In this document: piece after piece, positions 36,138 to 46,699 of the stretch
Position numbering within the stretch: position 1 is the stretch's first letter
Layout: each line of letters begins with the position of its first letter
Assembly: GCA_001939145.1 (NCBI GenBank)
Contig: LSRX01001566.1
Coordinates: 47,595-111,594 of the forward strand
DNA length: 64,000 bases
Direction of reading: 5' to 3'
From: Symbiodinium microadriaticum
Lineage: Eukaryota; Sar; Dinophyceae; Suessiales; Symbiodiniaceae
Notes under the pieces: generated by a model
What the model saw: only the letters and a program-made list of their open reading frames with translations
Told to the model about the DNA's origin: nothing
Database searches by the model: none
Program-made: the position numbers and the translations under genes

Positions 36138-37937
36138 CTATGGCTTGCTTTTGCTCTTAGCTTTGGCCTTTGCAGCTTTGGGCTCTGCCTTGGCTTTGGC
36201 CTTCGGCTTCGCTTTCGCTTTGACTGTCTGGCTCTGGCTGTACTTGGCGTACAGCTTCGGGCTGCACAGCATGCAGCCAGCAAGCACAAAGCCACACTTC
36301 TCACAGCCGAATGTCTTGTCTAGCTCGTCGCTGTCTGTCTCAGGCGGTGGGCCTGCAGGTGGCGGCATCGGTGGAGGCTCCTCTGGAGCTGTGCTGTCTG
36401 CCTTGTGCTGTGCTGGCTGGCTTTCTGGAGTTGCTGAGCTGTCTATCTTCTGCTCTGCTTCCCGCCTCTCTGAAACCGAGCTGTCTGTCTGCCTTTCTAA
36501 CCTGGCTAGCTCTCTGGTTCGCAGCAGGCACTGCAACCAGCGGTTGAGCTGGCTGCTGCGAACCTGAATGTCTGTCGGGAGAGCTTGCGGTGGCTCTGCG
36601 AGCCACCGCCTCCACTCTTGCTCCAGATACAGCAGCACCCACAAGCCACAGCTGAATCCGTCTGACTGCCTCAGCTTGCTGACTGGCGCTGGCAAAGGTT
36701 GCTGCTCTTGCCTGGCTGCCTGCAACAGAACCTTGAGAATGCCACTGGCTTCCTTGTAGCTGGCTGGCCCTGGCAAGGTGTCGTAGTATCTGACTTTGCT
36801 GACTGTCTGGCTGCCTCGAGGCTTTTCGAGAACGAGTAAGCTCCAGTGTCTGGGTGGCTGGCTTTGCACCACTGTAATGTGCAGACTGGCTCTCTCTCTG
36901 TCTTGCAGAAGGCTTGCTGTCTCTGCTTTCAGGCCTGCTGCTCCCTGCCGCAGAAGCAGCTTCGCTTCCGCCGGGAGCAGCAGGCACAAGCTGTCTGGCT
37001 GGCTGCCAGCTGACAGTCTGTACGACATCTCTCGCGAGACGCGGATGCCTGCCAGTAGTTGACTGTCTGTCAGCAGGTCTCCAAAACTGTAAAGCTGCAG
37101 GTCTCCGAGAGCTGCTGCTTCCTCTCTGGCTGCCACAGCTGGGAAGCTCTCGATGTCTAGCTGCAAGGGAAAGAGTCTGACTCCGACATCCAAACTGATG
37201 TCTGCCTGCTCTACCCACTCCTGCCTGTCTCTCTGCTGCACCAAAACGTGGCTGTCTGTCTGCTTGCGGCACACAACCTCCAAGCCTCGCAGACTGGCTG
37301 GAGCCATGTCGCGGATGACTCGGGCTGTCTTGCCAAAGAGAGCTCCCTGAACTGCTGCATCGGCAAAGGCTTCCTGTCTGTCTACTGCTCGCTGCTGCCT
37401 TTCTCTCTTTTTCTTGTGAGCCTCGTGCTTCTTGGAGCTAGGCTTGTCTGCTGCATTGGGCTTTTTGCTGTCTGTCTTCTTCCTCTTCTTCGCTTTCTTT
37501 TTGTCTGTCTTGCCGAGTGTGGGCACCACAGACAGCAGCTCTTTCTGGGCTGTCTTGCTGCCTTGCTTCTCTCGCCACTTCTGCAAGAGCTTCCGCCTGA
37601 CTCTGTCTTTCTTGCTGTTCTTCAGTTTCTTTCGTTTCTGCTCTCGCTTCTCTGGCTTCTCCTGGCTCGTGGTGTTGGCTACCTGTCTGTCAAAGAGCTG
37701 TCTCCTCTGGCTCGGGTGGAGCTGCTGCAGCATGACCTGTCTGAGCTCTCTCTCTGTCTCAGCTAGCAGCTTCGCGCCTGGCTTCAGGTCCAGGGCGAAG
37801 CCTGTCTGCAGGCCTTCCTGGCTGAGCAGGTAACTGGCTTCTGTCTCAAAATGGCTGCCTGCCTGCACTGCCTTTCTTTCTTCCTCCGAAAATGGAAGAA
37901 CTCTGCCTGCCTCCACCCAGCGAGACCTGTCTTGCAA
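36138..37937 (-). CDS. Ulp1/C48-type cysteine protease of a mobile element
   Basis: This is a 599-residue frame starting at ATG 37937. Residues about 1-95 are helical. Residues 95-185 form a long Lys/Arg-rich stretch, likely nuclear or nucleolar targeting. Residues about 345-450 form a Ulp1-like catalytic domain with His364 (PPRHWSLLVLE), Asp386 (VRYYDTLPG), Gln424 and Cys430 (RQSDGFSCGLWVLLYLE), in the H-D-Q-C order of SUMO/ubiquitin-like proteases. The C-terminus has a CEKCGF…CMLC cluster and a KAKAKPKA repeat tail. It lies 51 bp after the end of the transposase-like frame on the same strand. Ulp1 domains are common passengers of DNA transposons. The frame is uninterrupted with all catalytic residues present, so it may be recently active. 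Confidence 0.8.
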   Translation of the reverse strand: MQDRSRWVEAGRVLPFSEEERKAVQAGSHFETEASYLLSQEGLQTGFALDLKPGAKLLAETERELRQVMLQQLHPSQRRQLFDRQVANTTSQEKPEKREQKRKKLKNSKKDRVRRKLLQKWREKQGSKTAQKELLSVVPTLGKTDKKKAKKRKKTDSKKPNAADKPSSKKHEAHKKKRERQQRAVDRQEAFADAAVQGALFGKTARVIRDMAPASLRGLEVVCRKQTDSHVLVQQRDRQEWVEQADISLDVGVRLFPLQLDIESFPAVAAREEAAALGDLQLYSFGDLLTDSQLLAGIRVSREMSYRLSAGSQPDSLCLLLPAEAKLLLRQGAAGLKAETASLLQDRERASLHITVVQSQPPRHWSLLVLEKPRGSQTVSKVRYYDTLPGPASYKEASGILKVLLQAARQEQQPLPAPVSKLRQSDGFSCGLWVLLYLEQEWRRWLAEPPQALPTDIQVRSSQLNRWLQCLLRTRELARLERQTDSSVSERREAEQKIDSSATPESQPAQHKADSTAPEEPPPMPPPAGPPPETDSDELDKTFGCEKCGFVLAGCMLCSPKLYAKYSQSQTVKAKAKPKAKAKAEPKAAKAKAKSKSKP

Positions 37938-37988
37938 GTACTGGCTGCCTAGCTTGTCGCTGCCTTCCGAAAAGCTCTCGCACCAGGA

Positions 37989-39849
37989 CTACCAGCCTGC
38001 CTGCCGCATGCACCGCAGAATGGTGCTGTCTGTCTCGTTGATCTCTACCGTTCTGGCATGCATCTGTCTGGCTGCCTGCAGAATGTCCTGCGGCCCTGTT
38101 TGGTAGGTGCAGTGGACTTTCTGCATCCTCTGCTTGAGTTCTTCCTGCCAGCGAGCGAGAGCTGCCTTGGCTGGCTGGCCAAACCCCGTGTCGGTGACCT
38201 GGGTCAGCCCCGTGCAGCCTGCGGCTATGCCTGTCTGTGCTCGCTGCAGCAAGGCAGCCGCATGCATGGAATCCTCTGTCCATGCTGCAGCGAACATGTC
38301 TACTAGCTGGACTACCTGTCTGTGCTCTTCTGCCTCCATTTCCAGCTGCCATCGGTAGATGACACTGTCCACCACGGCCGCTGGCTGGCTCCACACTCTG
38401 ATACTGAACAGTTCTGGCTGTGTGGCTCGGAGTTTGCGCCAACTCCTCATGAGGCTGCCTGGCACGGGTTTGCCTGCCTTTCTGTTGACAAGCTTGCTGC
38501 CTATCTGGAATTTTTCTGACTTGATCCATGTGCCTGCCTGACTGATGTTCTCGAGGCGGCAGTGCTTGCCGTAGACGACGAGAATCGTGGGCATTACCGC
38601 CCCGAGTGGCTGTCTGTCTGCATTGAAATAGTGTCTCACTGCCTGCCTGGCAACTAACGAGACCCGCCACCGGGCCGCCACCCCGGGGGCTCGAGTTGCA
38701 CTTCTGAGTCTCGGCCCGGCTGCCTGTCTGGCTTCTGCTTTGGCTTTGGCGGTGCTTCCTTTCTTCCTGGCTGCGGCCCTAAGTTTGCTCTGCTCTCTGG
38801 CTAGCTTCAGCCTCAGCACTTTGGTGACTACCTTGCCTGGGCTTGGCTTCAGCCAGGCGGGTATCTGGTCTGACATGGTGATGGCTGTCTCTCTGCGGTG
38901 TCTGGCCCAGTCCTCGATGTCTGACACCGGAAAGCTTTTGTCTGGCTCAGGGCTGGCTGCCTGCTGGAGCAAGCTGTCCCACAGCCGCCAGGCTGTCTCG
39001 AGTCTGGCTTTCTCCTCCTCCGCCGAGAGGTTGGCTGTCTGCTGGCAGGCTCTGCTCCTCAGGCCGCACTTTGCCAGGAGCTTGACCTGGTACTTGTCTC
39101 TCTGCCTCTTGTTCTTTGTCAAAGTGTCTCTCTTCTGTCTCATGGCAGCCAGCTCTACCTGGCCTGTCTTGTCCAGCGTGCCTGCCGTCTCCTCTGCCTG
39201 CCTCAAAGCAATGGCTGCCTCCAGCCTGTCTTCGAAGTCCAGGAGCACATCCCCGGCTGTGAGGATGTGCTGCCTGGCTTCCTCTGAGAGAGCCCAAGCT
39301 CGGGTCTCGTGCCACACTGACTTGAGGTGGTCTGGCCTGCCTAGTGCTTTCCCCTCGTCCGGCACTCTCTTGCCTGCTGACTGACTGACCATGTGGACCA
39401 AGGCCAAGTGGCTGCCGGGCTGTCTCGGCAGCTTTCGCAACGAAGTTGCTGACTTTCTGTCTCTTGGCACTTCCCTGCAGGTTCCAGCAAAAAGTCTCAC
39501 TGACTCCGTACTGCTTCATGAGCTGGAGTCTGGCTTGCCGCTTGCTGGCTTTCTCGATGGCTAGCCTGTCTAGCTCGGCCATCATGCCAAGCTTGGCCTT
39601 GGCTGGCACGTCGGCTCTGCCTTTCCGCAAAGTCGGCACTGGCTTGACTTTGTTCTGGCTGCCTGGCGGCCTTCCGGCCTTTTTCTGTCTGACTACTTTG
39701 ATGACTGGCTGAAGGCCAAGCTCTTCTACGGCTTGGCTAGCTCTGGCTTCCAAAGACTGCCTGTTCTGCTCTTGCTGTTTTGCTGTCTTTGGCTTGCTGT
39801 GTCTGGCTTCAGGCCTGGCTGGGCCTCTTTCTCTGGTGTCTTTCCCCAC
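37989..39849 (-). CDS. DD35D transposase-like protein, one frameshift near 39425
   Basis: Two overlapping frames join into one protein. 39849 to about 39430 reads MGKDTRERGPARPEARHS…RRPPGSQNK-like basic sequence and SETFCWNL. The 503-residue frame continues from about 39425 to 37989. The C-terminal part has LVDMFAAAW and, 35 residues later, QVTDTGFGQPAKAALARW, the second and third acidic positions of a D-D-(35)-D/E transposase. The first acidic residue is not assigned. Basic and coiled-coil-like segments lie near the middle. The Ulp1 protease frame follows after 51 bp. The frameshift may be a mutation, an assembly error or a short intron. Confidence 0.55.
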
Positions 39850-40317
39850 AAGTAGTCCAGCCGGTAGTAGGCTGGGCTGTCTTTCTCTATTGTCTTCTTT
39901 AGCTGTTCTATCTGTCTGACTTGCAAGGCCTGGCTGCCTTCCTCAAAGAGTCGCTTCTTTGGGGAAGGCGTTTCAAAGCTGGCTTTTCTCTTAAGGCCTG
40001 TCTTTCTGTCTTGGCTGTCCAGGCTGTCTAGGCTGTCTCGGCTGTCCTGTCTGCCTACTGGACTCAAGCTGCTGAAGCTGTCTTGTCTCTGCACTAGCTG
40101 TCCTCTGGGAGTGCCCGCTGTGCTGGCCTCCAGGTCCACCACCTCTACCTTCACGAGGCTGAGGGGTGGATCCTGCCAAATGGATGATGGTACTGCCCTC
40201 CTTAGCCCGGTGGAAATCCCGCGGCTTCGCGAGCACAATGGAATCTGTTGCGGGCTCGAACCCCCCCGTGCCTCTTGCTGCTTTTCTGGCTCTGAAGATT
40301 CCCAAGGACCCAGCATG
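39726..40317 (-). CDS. N-terminal frame of the transposase region, unknown function
   Basis: From Met at about 40310 the frame reads Ser/Gln/Asp-rich sequence with DSRDSLDSLDSQDRKTG, then a basic FETPSPKKRLFEEG. It ends EKDSPAYYRLDYLWGK before running out of frame. The next frame begins with the same WGK (MGKDTRERG), so the two probably form one protein separated by an indel near 39845. The further upstream frame runs through a tRNA-like sequence and is not counted. Confidence 0.4.
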
Positions 40318-40330
40318 AAAAACTGAAAAA

Positions 40331-40413
40331 CACCCCGACCGGGACTCGAACCCGGACCCCTGTGCTTAGGGACGCACCCTGTCACAGTCATGCCACCACC
40401 ACACCGTCGGGGG
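40331..40413 (-). repeat. tRNA-like sequence with well-paired acceptor and T arms
   Basis: On the reverse strand the T arm CCGGGTTCGAGTCCCGG is perfect. CCCCGA near the 5' end pairs with TCGGGG at the 3' end, and TTTTT follows, as for a Pol III terminator. The D-arm region GTGTGGTGGTGGCATGAC is A-box-like. The anticodon loop is not clean, so a SINE head or diverged tRNA is more likely than a working tRNA gene. Confidence 0.5.
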
Positions 40414-40466
40414 AAGTTGCAAAAAGAGGCTTTACTGAAACTAATGACTTAATTACTGTCCAGCCT

Positions 40467-40735
40467 TCTTCTCTGTCTCGTGGAGGCTGTCTGCCTCCTC
40501 CTGCAGAGCAGGCAATTGCTTAATTAAAGAATGAGTGAAGCAATGAGTCTGGCTTGCCTTCTGCTGTGTCTCGTGGAGGCTGTCTGCTTCCTCCTGCAGA
40601 ACAGGCAATTACTTAAAGATTGAACGAAGCAATGAGTCCTTCTTCTGTGTCTCGTGGAAGCTGTCTGCCTCCTCCTGCAGAGCAGGCAACTAAATAAAGA
40701 AGCAGCAATGAGTCTGGCTGGCCTTCTCTAGCTCA
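40467..40735 (+). repeat. Three-copy tandem repeat of about 90 bp
   Basis: The unit contains CTGTSTCTCGTGGARGCTGT, CTGCYTCCTCCTGCAGARCA, GGCAAYTR, then AAAGA…GAAGCAATGAGTC. The copies begin near 40467, 40562 and 40645 with small length differences. They lie upstream (by gene direction) of the transposase frames. Confidence 0.85.
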
Positions 40736-40907
40736 GCCAGCTCCTTCAGCAAGGCTGCTTTCCTTTCGGCCTGATCGCACTTTTCTCTCTTTCACTCTCT
40801 CCTTCGCTCGCAAGCAGCTCTGCCTTGGACTGCTCCATGGCGAAGGCTGTCTGGCTGCATGGCTGCAGCCCTTTCTTGCTCAGCTTGGCTGAGTGTGTCT
40901 GTCTGTG

Positions 40908-40910
40908 TCG

Positions 40911-40941
<31 letters not shown>

Positions 40942-40969
40942 GAGAGAGAGAGAGTGTGTCAGTGTGTTC

Positions 40970-41038
<69 letters not shown>

Positions 41039-41062
41039 TCAGTGTGTTAGTGTGTGTGTGTT
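40908..41062 (+). repeat. (TG)n and (GA)n microsatellites
   Basis: GTGTGT runs at about 40911-40938, 40971-40992 and 41048-41062 alternate with AGAGAG runs at about 40940-40953 and 40992-41036. Confidence 0.95.
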
Positions 41063-41232
41063 TTTGTTGTGTGCATGGCTTTGTGAGCCTTGCTGCGAAC
41101 TTCACACATGCACAACTGTCCAATCACATGACACTGTTAATTAATTACACACAACTGTCTGATGGCAGTGTTTTTTCTACATTTGACATAAATATACCCC
41201 CTAATTATAAAAATACTTTTCGAATATTTATT

Positions 41233-41275
41233 GGGGGGGGGGGCCCCCCCCCGTTTAATATTAGGGGGTCAGGAT

Positions 41276-41328
<53 letters not shown>

Positions 41329-41329
41329 T
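41233..41329 (+). repeat. G-run/C-run palindrome and (CTA)n trinucleotide repeat
   Basis: A GGGGGGGGGGGCCCCCCCCCC palindrome is followed by about 17 CTA/ACT triplets (41276-41327). A transcript could fold at the GC palindrome. Confidence 0.9.
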
Positions 41330-41763
41330 TGTCAAGGCAGTTGGGCTGGAACTACGGTGAGTTCGAGGCCCTGTCTGCATCTTGGAAGATTGATCCCAGC
41401 TGCCTAAACCGCAATGAAGCTCGGAGCAAAATGCCAAAGAAGCAACATGGAAGGTCACTCAAGTCCCCACAGCCCATGACAGGTCCCAGAGCATGTTTAC
41501 GCGGCCTTCAAGAAGCAGGCGGATGCTGGCAGCGCCAAGCCGCTTTGATGTTTATAATGTGAACTTGAAGGCTCTTGAGAAGTTCTGAACGTGGCAGCAC
41601 TGATCCTGCGCACTGGCAACCCTCAAGAACTGCGGCTCCGTCAAGATTCAAGCACACGCTTCCGCAGGCATCAGCATTGTGGATTCACGGTTTGGGGTTC
41701 TAGGTTTGGGGTGCAATGTTCATGACGGTGGCATCCACGCTAGTTTGAACGATGCCCAGGCAG

Positions 41764-44700
41764 GCTGAGTGGGACAAGCTCTTTGCTGCCTACAAGGTGC
41801 CTTAGTGTCAGTGCTTTACACGGCTGCATACATCATTGTAGTTTGCAGTCTTTTTGAAGCTTTTTATGGTTTCCGGCAGGAAGCTTCCTGTCTTAAGGCT
41901 TTAGGAACTTCCAAGTCCCGAGAGTCTGTGCTTCTCGAGGGCACATCAAGACGATGGTTCTGAACAAGCTTGCCTTGATCAAATTCAAGATCGAGCAAAC
42001 GACCGGATTGCAACGCCCCCGCCTGCTCCTCTCCTCCACCTTCCGAAGGACAAAATGTCTAGTGCCCAAACTCACAGACAAAACGCAAAACCTGAGTTTC
42101 ACGAGTTTCACGCGCCATGTCTAACCTTCATCACAATCGCTTGATCTGCACAAACGGCAAGCAGAACACTCACGATCGTAAAACCCACACGAGGCTCTGC
42201 AACGCTAAACCTGTCGAAATCTACCGATCCATATGCGGCACTTGAGAAAGGTCAGAGGTAAGACAACCCTAACATCTTGTAGAAACATAGACAGATCTCT
42301 GAGCCCTTCCAACGTAAACCCTGCTCGGCCATCCAAAAGAAGAGCTCCAAGATCTAAATCTAAACCCACAACACTGCCTGAAAGCGCTCAAAAGGGCAAA
42401 GCCTTCATAATCCCCCATATTCAAGAACCCTGAACCCTAAACCCTAAACCAAAATTCAACAGCTGATGTCGTTAGGAGAAAGAGCCGGAGCTGGCTGCGC
42501 AGTTCGAGCGAGCGGTGCCAGATGCGAGAGTTTTGAGAAGGGGGCTTTTGTAAAAGGCCGGTGTGCAGGGGAGTCTCGTAAGGTTTTAGCAGTGTTTTTC
42601 GGGCAAGTTTTCTTGATGAGGGTTAATAGGCCGGTAGGGATTGAGGGGGCTAGTGGGTTTTTGGCATTTCGGTCTGGCGACGTGCAGACTTTAGGGCCCA
42701 TAGTTCTAGGCTTTTCAGCTTCAGCGTCGGCTTGGGTTTGCAATGTTGCAGGAAGTCACGGTACAGCAGTAGCCCGAGAGGTGCATTACCTCGGCTATCC
42801 ATCCAGAAAAGGCTGCACTCGGGGTTCAAGAGCTGGTCATGCTGGAACTCGTGCATACGGTTTCAGCCTTCAGGTTGTCCGGATGTGCTTTGAGCATAAA
42901 ATCGGCTAAGGAGTGTGAGCATCTCCAAGCTTGAAGGTCGAAGGTTGATGATGGCTTGACTTCTTTATGGCTCTACGCTAGCAAGACACAAACGCCGTCA
43001 TCACCAGAGCACCAACTAAACAGCGGCAGCAAGAGCAGCACGCAGTGGCAACAAAGAATCCTTTGAGGGACCTCGGTCTGTGCAAGGTGCTCAACAGGAA
43101 GCTGCCGGACAACTGGGACGAGTGCCTCCCCAAGCTGACTGAGGAGGACGCTGGCAAGGCCAGGACCACTCAAGAGAGACGACGAGCATCTTCGGTGGCT
43201 TCGGATCTAGGCTCTGTAATGAGCTTCGGGAGACGAGAACCCGGAAAGCCTTAGCTTCAGCGCCACGGTTCAGCTTAGCCCTGTCGGAAAGTCATCAGCT
43301 ACTACTCACCTATGAAGCAGACCCCACCATAGCAAAGCTGACACTAGCAGTCGTAACATCATCATAGATGTGGACACGCAAGTCATGTCATGTTTAGGAT
43401 TTCTTTGCCGTCTTTAGCAGTTGTTTTTTGATCGGCTACCAAAGCAGAAAACTCTACTAACTCTCGTCCCAGAAGCTGGTGCTTGTCGGAAGAGTTACCA
43501 GACCTGAAAGGGCCTAGCCAATCTGGCTGCAGCGCGGCACTGCCACATCTGGGAACAACACCCAAGCATCATGTCTTTCGAGGAAACACTGTGTGCAGCG
43601 AGGTGAGACGACTGTGTCCGTTTTGTAATGCTTTGTTGCAAAACGGCAGCTGCTCGAGCAAGAACTCATAAGTTGTCCTTGACAGATACACACACTGTCT
43701 TTGCAGCGTCGGCATTGCACCAATCCCTTTTGGTGCCCTCCAAAACCCTTTCCCATCCTGCGGCTCCAATGAAGAAAGTGTTTGTCGCTGTGGTGAGACC
43801 CTTTCCATTTCCGGCAATGGGCCATCGGCATGTGTGATGTTCAATCGAACATGCTTCACCTCCTCTCTTCTGGAAAGTCCTTCGATCCTTGAATTCAAGC
43901 GAAACCCTCGCCAGGCCACCCGATTGCACTCTCAGGACTGGCGGGTCTTAAGTGGCGGTATTTCAGATTAGCAGGATAGGCAGGACTGCACCAGTTTCAC
44001 GAGAACGGTGGGGATATGCGTACGTGGCTCCTGGCATTCCGCTGCGTGTCCATGAGATGATAAGGAGAGTGCAAGGCAGGATGTGACCTCAGGTCTGGCA
44101 GTTAGGATTGATCCTGGCCGTCTGACCGAAGCTAGCCTGAGTGTCATTGGTGCTTCAAACTGATCAGGACTGCCTCAATGCCATCGCCCCAGTCCTGCCG
44201 GAATTCATGGGCGGCTCTGCCGACTTGGCACCATCCAACATGACACTGATGACGCTCGGTGGACTTGAGGTTTCCAAATTTGCGAAACCCTGAAACATGA
44301 CTCCTGCGCGTTCGATTCTACTGAAAACCTCAGTCTCCGTCGCGCATCTCAGTAGAGTTGGGAGTGCGCCCTGTCGAAGATCTCACCATGGTGTAGGGCT
44401 GGCCTCTCTTTCTTCACAGGGGCTCTTCGACATCTCGGAGTTGTTCAGAAAGAGCGAGAAGTACAGCTTCTCTAAAGGAGCTGTAGCATTCAAGAGCTGA
44501 GGCCTCCACGTTCACAGGTTCACAGAACGGTCTCAGGGCTCAGGTCTGGTCTGAACATGTGGAGATTTTTGGTGTTTTTCGGTTTGAGAATGTCTGGGAT
44601 GAACACAAGGAAGTGCACTGGCGACTTCTTGAAGGACAGCTACTCCGAGAGGCTGGAAAGTCCGAAGAACTTGGGTGGGGATATGTGGGCATATAAGGGC

Positions 44701-46690
44701 GATTACTGCGGTACTGCAAGTCGTTTGGTTTTTTTTTACATCGTCCTGCTTTTTGGATTACACCGCTTGGTGCACTGCTTCGAAGAGTCGCGTCCGGCAG
44801 GGTTGGTCTAAACCTCCATCTCTGTCTCGGAATAGGCGAACTAGCACAGAGGTTGTTGCGGTCAGCGATGGCAGCATTGCGAGTTTCTTGGGCAGTCAGC
44901 TGCAGGTCAACCTGTATCCAGCCGAACTCATCCCGAAACTCCAAGGGCACTGTGCCAGGATTACAATTCGTCACATCCGCATGTTCTGATTGCATGTGCT
45001 TGGCACCCCACTTCCCCGATTCACTCTTCAAAACAAGCAAGGTGCATCAGGCTCGTAAAGTCCTCCGCTGGCCAAGCAACGTAAGCATTCCCTTCCTTGC
45101 ACTGCGAGTGCTCAGCCAACGGGCTAGTACCTCGAAGCCTTCATCCTGCTGATGTAGAGAGCCCTGCACTGCCTTTGCACCTTTCTGATGTTCGCCTTTG
45201 CCATAATCTACAGGGGAGCTCGCAAGCCAAGCCCAAGCTGCGCCCGGCAGGAATTTCCGCTTCGGCATCCGAGAGTTCGGCATGGGAGCCGTGTGCAATG
45301 CCCTGTCTCTGGACAAGACAGGCCGAACACGGATGCGGGCTTGAGGGCCTTATATGAAGGGTCTTCCAGATCTTGGCTGAGGCATTCACACCTATCGGAT
45401 ATATCGGCCTTTCCCATTGCACACCACAGGTGCCGCTATAAGCTTCAGCAAAGCTGGTGCTGGGGCGCAAGAGTTTTAGCGAACCCCAAGCTGCAGGAGC
45501 ATGTGGCTGCCTTTGATTAACCAAATTGCGGTGTGGCTTTCTGTACGTACCTGTGTCAGCCCGATGAGACAGCGTGCGCATGTGTGGAAGCCTTTTCCTA
45601 TTCAGCCAATGCCACAAGTTGAACAGCCGCCAGCCTGCAGGACGAGTCGACGAGTGCAGTTTCGACCATTTGGGGTGTACTCGAGTCCTACAGAGAAGTT
45701 GGTCCCCAGCCAGAGATAACAGTAGTTGTCTCATCTCACCCTACAGGTGTTGGTTTCCAACTGCCTCAGCTGCACAACCCTTCGGCCTCAGGCTATTGAA
45801 AGCCCACATCCTGCCAAAGCCAACTGCTCGTAAAGCTGAGCTTCGATTCCTGACAAGCATTGAGCACGCTAGCGAGCACAGTCTTGTTTCCAGGCTGTCG
45901 CCCCCCCCACCCCCGAGCTGAGAGGCGAAAGCCAGAGTCGATTGCAGGCATCATTCCCTACTGTGCCACCTTCACCATCTTCACGGACTACATGCGCTCC
46001 GCTATCCGTCCCCCTGCTGGCTTCATGACGCTGGCATCTACAGTAGGGGCTACTCTAGGTTGCTGTTTCGGAGACCTTTGCGCTGGGCTGGTGCAAATTC
46101 GGGTGCAGTGGAAATAATGGCTGTGGAACAACATAGATGTTGCGATTTGGCCGTTCAGTCCGATTCGAGATACTTTCCCAAAGCAGATCAGACATGATAC
46201 CCCTAAGCAGCCTACAGTCCTTGAATCGCTAAACACTGCAAGTCTACACCGAGTACCTCAGTCACAGCCATCGCGTAGCTCTGCTGAGGTATCGCTGCAC
46301 TGTCCCAGGCAGGCACCATCTTCGTGACCACCCACGACTCCATTGCCGTAGGCCCGGGCTAACGGATGCTGTTTGAAGCTTGTGGTTTGGTCAAGTCTGC
46401 TTTGGACGTGGGCAGACCGTTTCATGACTTTGGGACTTCTTGGGGTGTGTTAGCACTCGGATCTTGGTGTCTTAACACTACAACCCCCCAAAGCACTTGC
46501 AAGGCATTGCCAGTATCAACTAGGAACGCTAGAAGATGCGAATGAAGCCGCATGATCCCTGAAATCGATACTGCTGCAATCGACATTTCTCGACAATTCG
46601 CGAATCCACCAAAGCCCTGCACCTGGAAGCCATGCGTGCTTGAAGGTGAGGATGGCCCTACCCATCAGCCCATTGAGACGATCCCTTCTT
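41764..46690 (+). CDS. Transketolase, at least seven exons, both ends missing
   Basis: The exons are 41764-41796 ([11 protein letters not shown]), about 43090-43161 ([20 protein letters not shown]), 44168-about 44250 ([19 protein letters not shown] then LAPSNMTLM), about 44610-44651 ([13 protein letters not shown]), 45251-45321 ([18 protein letters not shown]), 45948-about 46010 ([20 protein letters not shown]), 46309-46351 ([15 protein letters not shown]) and 46646-about 46690 ([16 protein letters not shown]). These cover the end of the first ThDP-binding domain and most of the pyrimidine-binding domain, with the ThDP-binding GIRE…GMG glutamate and the substrate His region (THDS). Transketolase transfers two-carbon ketol units in the Calvin cycle and pentose phosphate pathway. 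Introns 44652-45250, 45322-45947 and 46352-46645 are all GC-AG. The N-terminal domain and the C-terminal exons after PSLH were not found. Confidence 0.85.
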
Positions 46691-46699
46691 TGCACTTTG

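Noticed and set aside
36340..37272. A 310-codon frame overlapping the Ulp1 protease
   Set aside because: It is a shadow of the protease frame, which has all catalytic residues.
37846..38670. A 274-codon frame overlapping the transposase-like gene
   Set aside because: It is a different frame of the same strand, rich in Gln/Arg/His from the CTG bias, while the overlapping frame has the DD35D pattern.
42750..42783. [10 protein letters not shown], resembling the transketolase HGxxLG region
   Set aside because: It lies downstream of [11 protein letters not shown], which should come after it in the protein, so the order is wrong. Treated as chance.
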